Assembly (NCBI GenBank): GCA_038259825.1
Contig: JBBSOK010000051.1
Coordinates: 1 to 19,649, forward strand
From: JBBSOK01 sp038259825
Lineage (GTDB): Bacteria > Bacteroidota > Bacteroidia > Flavobacteriales > Flavobacteriaceae
Length of the DNA stretch: 19,649 nt
Reading direction: 5' to 3'
A program made the translations under genes and the position numbers. Shown here piece by piece: positions 1-7,597 of the stretch. The notes under the pieces are model-generated. The model had not been told where the DNA came from, did no database searches, and saw only the letters and a program-made list of their open reading frames with translations. How positions within the stretch are numbered: position 1 is the first letter of the stretch; every line of letters begins with the position of its first letter.

Positions 1-338
1 TCATGTAAGGCATGAAAATTTTCTTTTTCATCATCTTCCATGGTTTTTTTGAATATTCCAGCAATTAATACTTGGGAGTTATTAGCCCATAATTTATTGA
101 AATCTGCCAAACAATTATAAATACGATCGTATGTGTCACTACCTTTAAAACCATAGATAATCTTCCAAGGTTGAAGATTATTACTACTTGGTGCCCATCG
201 GCCTGCTTCCAAAAGTGAATGAAGCGTTTCTTCAGAAATTTCTTTATCTGAAAAAACTCTTGGGCTCCATCTATTTTTAATCAATTCGATTATCGGATAT
301 TTGTTCGATGCCGGTTTGGCTGTACTATTTTCTTTCAT
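1..338 (-). CDS. Nitroreductase family protein (C-terminus cut by window edge)
   Basis: The first 112 codons of a flavin-dependent nitroreductase-like oxidoreductase are present; the rest lies beyond base 1. The ATG is at 338-336. The N-terminal segment reads NRWSPRVFSDKEIS and then EAGRWAPSSNNLQPWKIIYG. This is the classic nitroreductase start: an R-S-x-R-x-F/Y-like motif followed by A-P-S-x-x-N-x-Q-P-W, which contacts FMN. Family members are usually about 200 residues and reduce nitro or quinone compounds with NAD(P)H in the cytoplasm; the substrate cannot be told from this fragment. It diverges from the TerC-like gene across a 226-base AT-rich spacer in which I see no exact TAnnTTTG element for this strand. 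Confidence 0.9.
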   Translation of the reverse strand, partial: MKENSTAKPASNKYPIIELIKNRWSPRVFSDKEISEETLHSLLEAGRWAPSSNNLQPWKIIYGFKGSDTYDRIYNCLADFNKLWANNSQVLIAGIFKKTMEDDEKENFHALH

Positions 339-564
339 AATTTTTTTTAAGTTTTATTTTAAATATATTCAGTTCTTAACTTGCAATAAAATTTTTAATG
401 AAGATTTAACGCATTTAGTACAAAATCGTTGAACGTAAGTATGTTTTGAAAATGAAAATTATAAAATATTTATTTGTTTTATTAATTTAAAACAAGCTGC
501 TTAATCACGACAAAATATTGGTACTTTTAAACTTTATTTAATAATATAATACATCTTTAGTTTT

Positions 565-1515
565 ATGATTGTTTGGATTATTTTTATTGCAGTTGTGGTA
601 ATTTTTTTAGCTTTGGACTTAGGTGTTTTCAACAAAAATGCCCACGAAATAAAGAGTAAAGAGGCTGGAATTTGGACCGCTGTTTGGGTTTCGATTGCTT
701 TATTATTTTCAGGTGTAATCTATTGGTTATTTTCTGCAGAGATTATTGCAAATCCAACAGGTTTAACGCCTAAACTTGCCACTTTAAAATATATAACTGG
801 ATATTTAATTGAACTTTCCTTAAGTATCGATAACATATTTGTAATTGCAGTTATTTTTTCAAGTTTTAAAATTCCTCAAAAGTATCAACATAGAGTATTA
901 TTTTGGGGTATACTTGGAGCAGTAGTGTTTAGGGCGCTAATGATTGTTTTTGGTGTTGCCTTAATTTCAAAATTTGATTGGATTGTTTATGTATTCGGTG
1001 CTTTTCTTCTTTATACTGCTTATAAGATGCTTACATCTTCTCAAGAAGACTTTAATCCAAAAAAATCTATTGGTTATAAAATGTTGAAAAAAATAATGCC
1101 TATAACCGAGAGAATGGAGAGTGGCAATTTTTTTATAAGAAGAATGGGCGTAAAAGCTGCTACACCTCTTTTTTTAGCTTTAATAGTTATTGAATTTACC
1201 GATATCTTCTTTGCTTTAGATAGTATTCCCGCAATTCTTGCTATTACAGCAGATCCTTTTATTGTATTTACATCAAATATATTGGCAATTTTAGGGTTAC
1301 GTAGTATGTATTTTCTAGTTTCAAGAATGTTGCAGAAATTCAGGTATATTAATTACAGCTTGGTAATTATACTTGCATTTGTAGGAATAAAAATGATACT
1401 TTCCCACCACGTAGATTTTCCTGAATGGCTTTCCTTATCCATAATTGTTTTTGCATTGGCTGGAGGCATTTTAGCTTCTATATATATTATTGATAAAACA
1501 ATTGAACAGGAATAA
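565..1515 (+). CDS. TerC/Alx family integral membrane protein
   Basis: A 316-residue polytopic inner-membrane protein of the TerC family. Strongly hydrophobic segments lie at about 1-20, 38-58, 78-100, 112-135, 138-155, 200-225, 232-252, 263-280 and 288-310. The hallmark acidic residues inside the membrane are present: SLSIDNIFV (D89-N90) and EFTDIFFALDSIPAIL (D213, D219). TerC/Alx proteins are linked to metal (manganese) homeostasis and, in some bacteria, tellurite resistance or alkaline pH response. The length and the extended N-terminal part suit the Alx-like branch. The gene starts after a long AT-rich leader; I see no convincing yybP-ykoY-type riboswitch. The hpf-like gene follows 83 bases downstream with its own likely promoter. 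The family is certain, the transported ion is inference. Confidence 0.92.
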   Translation: MIVWIIFIAVVVIFLALDLGVFNKNAHEIKSKEAGIWTAVWVSIALLFSGVIYWLFSAEIIANPTGLTPKLATLKYITGYLIELSLSIDNIFVIAVIFSSFKIPQKYQHRVLFWGILGAVVFRALMIVFGVALISKFDWIVYVFGAFLLYTAYKMLTSSQEDFNPKKSIGYKMLKKIMPITERMESGNFFIRRMGVKAATPLFLALIVIEFTDIFFALDSIPAILAITADPFIVFTSNILAILGLRSMYFLVSRMLQKFRYINYSLVIILAFVGIKMILSHHVDFPEWLSLSIIVFALAGGILASIYIIDKTIEQE

Positions 1516-1543
1516 TGATATTCCCAAATTCATATTAAAAATG

Positions 1544-1574
1544 TTGCTATATAAAGGTGGGCATTGTATCTTTA
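1544..1574 (+). promoter_or_regulatory. Possible Bacteroidota promoter for the hpf gene
   Basis: TTG at 1544-1546 is followed after 20 bases by TATCTTTA at 1567-1574. This is close to the Bacteroidota consensus TTG-N19-TAnnTTTG, with one mismatch in the -7 box. It lies 24 bases upstream of the ATG at 1599. The match is imperfect and the region is AT-rich, so chance occurrence is possible. Confidence 0.4.
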
Positions 1575-1598
1575 ATTTTAACATTAAAAATATAACCA

Positions 1599-1901
1599 AT
1601 GAATATAAATTTTGAATATCACGAAGTAACGGCAAGCCCTAGATTAGAGGCTATGGTAACAGAAAAGCTTAATAAGCTTGAATCAAAATTCGACTTTATA
1701 GTAAAGGCTGATGTATATTTTTCAAAAGAAAAAACAAGTTCTCCTGAAACGGGTATGCATTGTAAAATTAGATTAGACATTCCTGGACCAACGATATTTT
1801 CAGAAGAATCTACAGGATCTTTTGAAGCTTCAATTGCAAAAACTGTGTCTGAATTAGATACGCAACTTCGTAAGCGAAAAGATAAGATGAAATCTCATTA
1901 A
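1599..1901 (+). CDS. hpf: Ribosome hibernation-promoting factor, short HPF/RaiA type
   Basis: A 100-residue cytoplasmic protein matching the S30AE/HPF fold. It opens with the beta-strand INFEYHEVTASPRLEAMVTE, followed by a helix LNKLESKF and a strand ADVYFSK. The second half, DIPGPTIFSEESTGSFEASI, corresponds to the conserved element in which a small acidic patch precedes the second helix. The C-terminus TQLRKRKDKMKSH is basic, as in short HPFs that bind 16S rRNA in the decoding centre and stabilise inactive 70S/100S ribosomes in stationary phase. The C-terminal dimerisation domain of long HPFs is absent. The next gene starts 8 bases after the stop, so the two are almost certainly co-transcribed. 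Confidence 0.9.
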   Translation: MNINFEYHEVTASPRLEAMVTEKLNKLESKFDFIVKADVYFSKEKTSSPETGMHCKIRLDIPGPTIFSEESTGSFEASIAKTVSELDTQLRKRKDKMKSH

Positions 1902-1909
1902 AATATATA

Positions 1910-2386
1910 ATGAAAAATAAACCAGAAGAGGAAATGAGCCAAATTGCAAAAGATAAGCGACAGTTTACCTTAATTTATAGTAGTAATACTAGAGTTGGAA
2001 CCCATACACTAAGCTATCTTACCCCTCTTGAAGATAAATTATTAGCCATTGATATTTCTAAAACGAAAGTTGCAAATACACAATGGGTAGAAATCGCCAC
2101 ATCTCTCAATTGCAAGGTTGGGGATTTGGTAGATAAGAGAATATTGGATATGGAGGAAAGTAGTACTTCAGAATTCAGTACAGATGATTGGCTGAAAATT
2201 ATAAATAATAATGATGAAGTACTTACACAACCAATTGCTATAAACGGCTCAAAAATGATGCAGGTTACAAATCCATCTAAAGTTATGCGTTTTTTTGAAG
2301 TAGATTCAGCTGGTTTAGAAAAAACACATTATTACGAAGAGCCAACTATTAAACCAACATCTGATGATGATAAATTTATTGAATAG
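1910..2386 (+). CDS. ArsC/Spx-like thioredoxin-fold protein lacking the catalytic cysteine
   Basis: A 158-residue soluble protein that resembles the ArsC/Spx family in layout. It has an N-terminal strand and loop (FTLIYSSNTRVGTHTLSYL, 19-37), a central strand LLAIDISK, a helix TQWVEIATSL, and a C-terminal segment LTQPIAINGSKMMQVTNPSK (105-124). That last segment resembles the ArsC/Spx motif R-P-I-x-x-x-G with its following strand. Where ArsC has its catalytic CxxxxxR loop there is YSSNTR, and the only cysteine is C68 elsewhere, so arsenate reductase activity is unlikely. A second ATG at 1934 (M9) is an equally possible start. The acidic tail (TSDDDKFIE) is a further difference. Co-transcribed with hpf and ending just before a strong terminator, it may act in stress or growth arrest, which is inference from context. 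The family call is from pattern only. Confidence 0.65.
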   Translation: MKNKPEEEMSQIAKDKRQFTLIYSSNTRVGTHTLSYLTPLEDKLLAIDISKTKVANTQWVEIATSLNCKVGDLVDKRILDMEESSTSEFSTDDWLKIINNNDEVLTQPIAINGSKMMQVTNPSKVMRFFEVDSAGLEKTHYYEEPTIKPTSDDDKFIE

Positions 2387-2410
2387 TTACATTAAAATAC
2401 TTTTAATAGG

Positions 2411-2442
2411 AAAAAGCGACCATAGTTATGGTCGCTTTTTTA
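2411..2442 (+). terminator. Strong intrinsic terminator, potentially bidirectional
   Basis: A perfect 14-base inverted repeat (2411-2424 and 2427-2440; core AGCGACCATA/TATGGTCGCT) with an A-tract on the left and a T-tract on the right. It lies 25 bases after the stop of the ArsC-like gene and 16 bases from the stop of the convergent gene at 2456, so it can end transcription from both sides. Confidence 0.92.
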
Positions 2443-2455
2443 TTAATCTATATTT

Positions 2456-2818
2456 TTATTTTTCTACTGATGCTAGCGCTTGAATTTTAGGTCTTATTTC
2501 TTTATATAGGTCTAATTGTATTCTTGTTAAAATATCTCCCATATCACCAATTTCCTGTTGTTGTAAAAGATAAAGATTATCTAATTTATCTCTTCCTTCA
2601 AACTTTTCCTTCACTTCATTACTTTTAATTAAATATTCTTCTACCTTGCTTTGAAAAAGCAAAAACTGCTTAGTAGTTAATGATAACTGGTTGTTATATT
2701 TTTCCGTAATTGCTTCAGCTTCCTGTTTAACCGACACATCAGATTTTTGTAAATATGGATTTTGTGCATAAATAGTTGCTGTAAATAGTAAAGTTATTAT
2801 AATGGTAAGCTTTTTCAT
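2456..2818 (-). CDS. Small secreted protein of unknown function
   Basis: A 120-residue protein with a clear Sec signal peptide: MKK, then the hydrophobic run LTIIITLLFTATIYA, with likely cleavage after A18 ahead of QNPYLQ. The mature part (about 100 residues) is highly charged, rich in Q, E and K, and predicted helical throughout, with heptad-like spacing. It contains LSLTTKQ (45-51), which resembles the LTxxQ signature of Spy/CpxP-type periplasmic chaperones, but there is only one copy and overall similarity cannot be established here. It stands alone between the terminator at 2411-2442 and the end of the PKS operon. A periplasmic helical protein is the supportable call. Confidence 0.75.
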   Translation of the reverse strand: MKKLTIIITLLFTATIYAQNPYLQKSDVSVKQEAEAITEKYNNQLSLTTKQFLLFQSKVEEYLIKSNEVKEKFEGRDKLDNLYLLQQQEIGDMGDILTRIQLDLYKEIRPKIQALASVEK

Positions 2819-2976
2819 AACATCTTGTTTTACCTTAATATAACAGATTTATGAGAAATCTAAAAGTTGTTTATTAATATTTTAACAGCTTACAATTCAA
2901 TACTTTAATCTAGTACAGCGATTATTAATTTTACGGAGGATTTTTTAATTGCTTAACTAAATTTGAAATTTATTAA

Positions 2977-3231
2977 TTATACACTCTTCACTTTTCCATA
3001 AATAATCTCAACAGCATCGCTAACTGTCCGCAGGCTTTCCATATCTTCATTGGCAAATGCTACATCAAAATGGTCCTCAACGTCCAAAACAATGTCAACC
3101 AAATGAGCTGAATTTATATTAAGTTCCATCGTCAAGTCGCTTTCTGGCTTAATTTCTTCTTTAGAAACATCCTCTGGTAAATATATTGCGACTATTGGTT
3201 TAAGCTGGTTTAAAATTTCTTCTTTTGTCAT
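2977..3231 (-). CDS. Acyl carrier protein of the type III PKS operon
   Basis: An 84-residue acidic helical protein with ACP layout: helix I (KEEILNQLKPIVAIYL), a loop with acidic residues, then ELNINSAHLVDIVLDVEDHF (36-55). S41 occupies the position of the 4'-phosphopantetheine-bearing serine. The usual D-S-L is replaced by N-S-A, as in several specialised ACPs, so it is probably not the housekeeping AcpP. Helix III/IV (DMESLRTVSDAVEIIYG) is also typical. It is the last gene of the operon and starts 3 bases after the ketosynthase stop, so it is translationally linked to its likely partner enzyme. It would hold acyl or ketoacyl chains as thioesters in the cytoplasm. Confidence 0.88.
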   Translation of the reverse strand: MTKEEILNQLKPIVAIYLPEDVSKEEIKPESDLTMELNINSAHLVDIVLDVEDHFDVAFANEDMESLRTVSDAVEIIYGKVKSV

Positions 3232-3234
3232 TAT

Positions 3235-4521
3235 TTAATTTTTCTGAAAGATAATACAGGCATTTACATCTCCAAAACCAAAACTGGCTTTTGCTACTGT
3301 TTTAATATTTACTTTCTTAGTTTTTCTAATTATTTTATCCTCATCAATTAGTTTTAAAATTGCTGGGCTTAAATCTTCACAATTAATATTTGGTGCAATA
3401 AAACTATTATGAAGTTGAAGAATACTGGCAACCATTTCAACGCTACCGCTGGCGGCAAGACAATGACCTATCATTCCTTTGGTAGAATTTATAAATGGAA
3501 ATTCACTACCATTTCTATCCAAAGCTTTACACCAATTATCAATTTCAACAACGTCCTTTGCAGTCGCGGTTAAATGTCCGTTTATATAATCTATTTCGTT
3601 TGCAGTAATTCTAGCATTTTCAATAGCTAATTTTATACATTTTTGGACCGCACTATTATTTGGTGCTGTCATGCTTCCTTCTTCACGCTGGCCTCCACAA
3701 TTTATGTTGCCACCAAGTATTTCACAATATATTTTAGCACCACGCTCTTGGGCGCTTTCCAAAGACTCCAAAAATAAAGCTCCTGCCCCACTTCCTGGGA
3801 CAAAACCTGCGGCAGATTCACTAAACGGTCTTGATCCACGTTCCGGTTTTTCATTATAAGCATACGGCATAACCCTTATTGTATCAAAAGCTGCCCAAAC
3901 ATATGGTCCGCCGTCGCTACAACTGCCGCAAAGCATTTGCTTTGCTTGGCCATTAGCAATGCGCTCATAACCTAATAAAATGGCTTCTGTACCAGTTGCA
4001 CAAGCCGAAGAATTTGTAGTCACTATGTTACCAGCACCAATTAATCCAGATAAATAAGCGCTGACACCACTTGTCATAGTTTGTAAAATAGTTGAACTAC
4101 CCAATTTTCGTGTATTTCCCTCATCAATTGTATAAATAGATTCACGAAACTTTTCAACACTGGTTGTGCCCACTCCAAAAATAATACCCGTATCCCAAAG
4201 TGCTTCTTCCTTTTTTAATGCGATTTTAAAATTGGCATCTTTTACAGCATCCATACCAGCTATTATTCCGTATAAAATACCATTGCTATTAAAGTTCCGA
4301 AGTTCTAAATTGGTTAAATATTCTCCTCGTTTTTCTTCTGAAATAATCGGGACACCACCAATTTGACACGAAAAGTTTAAATCTCTTAATTGTTGACTGA
4401 ATGTAATCCCAGATTTTCCTTCTCTCAACGCATCGGTAAAATCTGTTGTTCCAACTCCATTTGGTGCAACCACTCCCAATCCTGTAACTACAACTCTTTT
4501 TCTTTTATTTTGAATACCCAA
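3235..4521 (-). CDS. Beta-ketoacyl-ACP synthase, FabF/KAS II-like
   Basis: A 428-residue thiolase-fold condensing enzyme. The N-terminus RVVVTGLGVVAPNGVG is typical of FabF. The Cys-His-His set is complete: TNSSACATGTEA (C174), YINGHLTATAKDVVE (H316, where FabF has N-A-H-G-T-S-T) and KGMIGHCLAASGS (H353). The glycine-rich end KASFGFGDVNACI is also present. It should decarboxylate malonyl-ACP and extend an ACP-bound acyl chain. The start is TTG at 4521: an in-frame stop lies two codons upstream and no ATG precedes the conserved N-terminus. The small departures INGHLTAT and GFGDVN suggest a specialised enzyme rather than the housekeeping FabF. The ACP gene follows after 3 bases. A role in making the starter for the type III PKS is inferred from the operon. 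Confidence 0.92.
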   Translation of the reverse strand: MGIQNKRKRVVVTGLGVVAPNGVGTTDFTDALREGKSGITFSQQLRDLNFSCQIGGVPIISEEKRGEYLTNLELRNFNSNGILYGIIAGMDAVKDANFKIALKKEEALWDTGIIFGVGTTSVEKFRESIYTIDEGNTRKLGSSTILQTMTSGVSAYLSGLIGAGNIVTTNSSACATGTEAILLGYERIANGQAKQMLCGSCSDGGPYVWAAFDTIRVMPYAYNEKPERGSRPFSESAAGFVPGSGAGALFLESLESAQERGAKIYCEILGGNINCGGQREEGSMTAPNNSAVQKCIKLAIENARITANEIDYINGHLTATAKDVVEIDNWCKALDRNGSEFPFINSTKGMIGHCLAASGSVEMVASILQLHNSFIAPNINCEDLSPAILKLIDEDKIIRKTKKVNIKTVAKASFGFGDVNACIIFQKN

Positions 4522-4603
4522 TGTTTATTTTTTTTCAGTATTAACGAAGGAGAATACTAATTAAATTAATAAGTTTTTTAAAAACTGTAAATTTGAAATA
4601 ATA

Positions 4604-5656
4604 TCAAAATTCTAGTAAAACCCGTTGTGCAGAAAAGCCAGGCCCAAAACTTAGCATTAATCCAAGTTCACCTTTCTTTGGTTTTTTATCCATAATTTGC
4701 TCTAAAACGTAAAGCACTGTTGCGCTGCTCATATTTCCGTAAAGTTTTAAAACTTCCTTTGTATCATCAATATTTTTTCCCATTTCGCCAAATAATGCCT
4801 CTACGGTCTGTACAATTTTTTTTCCGCCAGGATGAAAAATTAAATGATCAATTTCTTCAATTTTCTTTCCGTTTTTTTCTAAAAATGAATTTATAATATT
4901 AGGAAAATGTGAAGCGATTGTTTCAGGAACAGCTTTGTCCAAAATCATTTGTAAGCCTGTATTTACTAATTTAAAGCCCATCATTTGGGTTGCGTCATAA
5001 AAATGATACATTTCATTAGCCAAAATTTTTGGGCCTTCAGCATTTTCTTCAGAAGAAAGTAAAACACAGGCCGCACCATCTCCAAAAATTGCAGCACTAA
5101 CCATATTTGACATCGAAAAATCATTGAGCTGAAAAGTTGCCGTTGGCGCTTCAATTGCTATTACGGCAGCTCGTTTATTAGGATTTGCCTTTAGAAAATT
5201 CTGTGCATATATAATTCCAGAAATACCTGCAGCACAACCCATTTCAGTTACGGGAAGCCTAATAATATCTTGGCGCATGTTAAAATCATTAATTAAATAT
5301 GCGTCTACAGAAGGAATCATTATTCCTGTACAACTTACAGTTATTATAAAATCTAATTCTGTAGGTTTCCAATTAGCATCTGCTAAAGCTTTTTGAAGAC
5401 ATTTTTTGCCCAATTCTTTAACTTCTCTTACGTAAATATCATTTCTTTCTTCAAAACTCGTTTCGGTAAAGACCTCTAAAGGTTCCATTATTGAATAGCG
5501 TTTATCAACCTGAGCGCCTTCAAAAATTTTGACTACTTTCCTAATAAATCTAGATTCTTGGCCATCTAACCATTGTGAAACCATCGGGAGTATTTCCGCT
5601 GTTTCTCTTGAATATTTGGGTAATTGTTTTTTTACGGTTACTATTTTTACGCTCAT
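4604..5656 (-). CDS. Type III polyketide synthase (chalcone/stilbene synthase family)
   Basis: A 350-residue homodimeric ketosynthase of the chalcone synthase superfamily. The catalytic triad is visible: TEMGCAAGISG (C141), HLIFHPGGKKI (H275) and LKLYGNMSSATVL (N308). The C-terminal loop SFGPGFSAQ matches the family's G-F-G-P-G element, and SCTGIMIPSVD (109-118) is the conserved N-terminal-domain motif. Length is normal for bacterial members. Such enzymes load an acyl-CoA or acyl-ACP starter, add malonyl units and cyclise to resorcinols, pyrones or phloroglucinols. Here the operon supplies a dedicated KAS/ACP pair upstream in biosynthesis and a methyltransferase and flavoprotein for tailoring. 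The starter and ring type cannot be read from sequence; a lipid-tailed phenol or pyrone is my inference. Confidence 0.95.
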   Translation of the reverse strand: MSVKIVTVKKQLPKYSRETAEILPMVSQWLDGQESRFIRKVVKIFEGAQVDKRYSIMEPLEVFTETSFEERNDIYVREVKELGKKCLQKALADANWKPTELDFIITVSCTGIMIPSVDAYLINDFNMRQDIIRLPVTEMGCAAGISGIIYAQNFLKANPNKRAAVIAIEAPTATFQLNDFSMSNMVSAAIFGDGAACVLLSSEENAEGPKILANEMYHFYDATQMMGFKLVNTGLQMILDKAVPETIASHFPNIINSFLEKNGKKIEEIDHLIFHPGGKKIVQTVEALFGEMGKNIDDTKEVLKLYGNMSSATVLYVLEQIMDKKPKKGELGLMLSFGPGFSAQRVLLEF

Positions 5657-5701
5657 TCTACTTTATGGGAAATTATTTTTCTAATTAAAAAGATTATAGG
5701 T

Positions 5702-6424
5702 TTAGGCTTTCTTTAAAATCCATTGATAGCGGAAAGCCCATTTCCATTTTATTGTTTGATGGGTTGCTTTGATTTTTGCCGCATATGATTGAAGTTCTTT
5801 TTTTCTAAAACTTCGTGCAACCGAAACAAGCCCATCGTGCCTTGCTATTTTATTTTTCAAAATTAGATGGCGTATAAATTTAAAGGTAAAGAAAGAAATA
5901 GGATTTCTGTTCAAGTCGTTAACAATTACGCCAATTTTGACATTTTCATACAACCTTGAAACCAATTTTACGATTTTTTCATCTTCAAAATGATGAAGAA
6001 ATAGCGTGCATAAACAAATGTCTACATTTAAAGTTTTGAATTCTTCCGAAAAAACATCAACAGATTTAAAACTAATATTCTTAAAATTGGTTGAAATAGA
6101 AGCCGCATATTCTATTATCTGTGGATTAAAATCTAAACCAATTAAGTTAAAGTTATAATCATTTTTTGCAGCAAAATCGGCACATCTTCGCAACATTTCA
6201 CCGTCTCCACAACCAATATCTAAAATTGTATAGTTTATAGATTTATCTTTATTTTTCAATAATTTTTCAATGCCTTCAACTGTAATTTTTGTGCCGCCTA
6301 AAAAGGTATTCACAAATCTGAGATCTTTCAAAATTTGCTGCATTTCCGCACCTTTCAAATTTGCCTCGTCCATATATTCTGGCTGTCTGGACCGTTTATT
6401 TATTGAAAAAGTTACTGAATCCAT
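5702..6424 (-). CDS. Class I SAM-dependent methyltransferase of the PKS operon
   Basis: A 240-residue Rossmann-fold methyltransferase. Motif I is TILDIGCGDGEMLRRC (66-81), followed by the acidic end of strand 2 at LIGLDFN (94-100), a later SVDVFSE (121-127), and CLCTLFLHHFEDE (137-149), the motif IV/post-motif region seen in UbiE- and O-methyltransferase-like enzymes. The start codon overlaps the end of the flavoprotein gene by 13 bases, and the type III PKS starts 45 bases after its stop, so it belongs to the same transcript. The likely role is O- or C-methylation of the polyketide product. By contrast SrsB, the methyltransferase next to the Streptomyces griseus type III PKS SrsA, belongs to a membrane isoprenylcysteine-methyltransferase-like family, so the resemblance to srsABC is only in logic. 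Confidence 0.9.
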   Translation of the reverse strand: MDSVTFSINKRSRQPEYMDEANLKGAEMQQILKDLRFVNTFLGGTKITVEGIEKLLKNKDKSINYTILDIGCGDGEMLRRCADFAAKNDYNFNLIGLDFNPQIIEYAASISTNFKNISFKSVDVFSEEFKTLNVDICLCTLFLHHFEDEKIVKLVSRLYENVKIGVIVNDLNRNPISFFTFKFIRHLILKNKIARHDGLVSVARSFRKKELQSYAAKIKATHQTIKWKWAFRYQWILKKA

Positions 6425-7533
6425 TGATTTCCGTGAGTTTTTTTAATGATTGAAGTTACAAGTGAAGGAAATATCTTCGCAGTTTTTAATCCAATTTTTG
6501 TAGCATTTTTATTCAATAATATTGTTTGAATTTTTCTTCCGGACTTTAAGCGAGAGCTAAATGTTTTCTTCCAAAGTCTGGTATATTCTAACTCCAAATT
6601 TTGATTATTTAAAGAATTTATACTTCGTTTTTCTAAAATTAATTCGGATAAAATTTTTGCGCTATGAATTGCCATAGCCATTCCATTACCACATAAAGGA
6701 TGGATTAATCCAGCTGAGTCCCCAATCATAAAAACACCATTTTCTACGGTATTTTTTTGCTCAAAAGAAATTTGACCAATAGCTAATGGCTTTTCAAAAA
6801 TAAGCTCGGCATTTTCAAAGAAATGACGCAAGTAAGGATTTTTAGACATTGTAATATTCTGAAATTCTTCTATTCCTGAGCTTTTTTTAAAAGATTTGTA
6901 AGTTGACAAATAACATGCATTTACAGAATTATCTTCAATTTTTGAAAGGCCACAGTATCCTCCGTCAAAATTATGAAGGGCAACTAAATTATCTTGAAAG
7001 TTATAATTGTAATGTGCTTTTACGGCTACCCAAGGGGATTTTTGCTCGGTAAAGGAGCGCTTTAAATTAATATCTATATTCGACCTTTTACCGTAAGCGC
7101 CAATAATTATTTTAGCGCTGAAACTATTTCCATTTGATATTGTTACAGTTGATTCTTTTGAAATCGCTTTAACAGTATCAAAAATTATTTCAATTTTATC
7201 TTTTACTGCATCGTAAAGCATTTTATCAAAAGCATATCTGCTTAATCCAAAACCACCCATTGGTAATTTAGTTTCGATTAAATTACCGTCAGCAGTACTC
7301 AAATTTAAATGGTTTATTTTTTTGGCTCCAGCGCTGAAAACATCGATTTTAAGTGTTTTTAAGTAATCTAAAACTTCATTACTTATATATTCCCCACAAA
7401 CTTTATGGTTGGGATATTTATTTTTTTCTATAAGTAGGATTCTTAGATTGTTATTTGCAAGATGATTAGCGCAAGTTAAGCCTGCTAAACCGCCACCAAT
7501 AATAATAACATTATAAAAATTCCCATTTTGCAT
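6412..7533 (-). CDS. FAD-dependent oxidoreductase, geranylgeranyl reductase/FixC-like
   Basis: A 373-residue flavoprotein and the first gene of the PKS operon. The N-terminal dinucleotide-binding motif is NVIIIGGGLAGLTCANHL (8-25), ending with the strand LLIEKN. KVCGEYIS (44-51) resembles the K-x-C-G-G/E motif of geranylgeranyl-reductase-type enzymes. GVFMIGDSAGLIHPLCGNG (266-284) carries the second FAD-binding GD motif, G271-D272. These fit the p-hydroxybenzoate hydroxylase superfamily, which includes both aromatic hydroxylases and double-bond reductases. The C-terminus is basic and could be membrane-associated. In this operon it could hydroxylate the aromatic product, as SrsC does in Streptomyces griseus, or reduce the chain; sequence does not decide. 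The methyltransferase start overlaps its last codons. Confidence 0.9.
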   Translation of the reverse strand: MQNGNFYNVIIIGGGLAGLTCANHLANNNLRILLIEKNKYPNHKVCGEYISNEVLDYLKTLKIDVFSAGAKKINHLNLSTADGNLIETKLPMGGFGLSRYAFDKMLYDAVKDKIEIIFDTVKAISKESTVTISNGNSFSAKIIIGAYGKRSNIDINLKRSFTEQKSPWVAVKAHYNYNFQDNLVALHNFDGGYCGLSKIEDNSVNACYLSTYKSFKKSSGIEEFQNITMSKNPYLRHFFENAELIFEKPLAIGQISFEQKNTVENGVFMIGDSAGLIHPLCGNGMAMAIHSAKILSELILEKRSINSLNNQNLELEYTRLWKKTFSSRLKSGRKIQTILLNKNATKIGLKTAKIFPSLVTSIIKKTHGNQWIQ

Positions 7534-7556
7534 TTAGTAAATTTAAGTTATTTCAA

Positions 7557-7597
7557 TAAAAAATCCCGTTAACATTTGAATGTAAAACGGGATTCTT
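7557..7597 (-). terminator. Intrinsic terminator of the OmpA-lipocalin genes
   Basis: AATCCCGTT (7562-7570) pairs with AACGGGATT (7586-7594), with a further short inner pairing ACATT/AATGT. On the minus strand the stem is followed by a run of T (A-tract at 7557-7563 on the plus strand). It lies about 25 bases after the stop of the OmpA-like gene and 24 bases before the ATG of the flavoprotein, so it separates two minus-strand units. Confidence 0.85.

Noticed and set aside
2958..2972. Palindrome TAAATTTGAAATTTA, which also holds an exact TAnnTTTG on the plus strand, just past the ACP stop
   Set aside because: It lies in very AT-rich DNA, would drive transcription antisense to the operon, and lacks a T-tract as a terminator. 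Likely chance.
4526..4586. Short inverted repeats (AGTATT/AATACT and AGTTTTTT/AAAAACT) between the KAS and type III PKS genes
   Set aside because: Stems are only 6-7 AT pairs. They might affect the mRNA but do not support a terminator that splits the operon.
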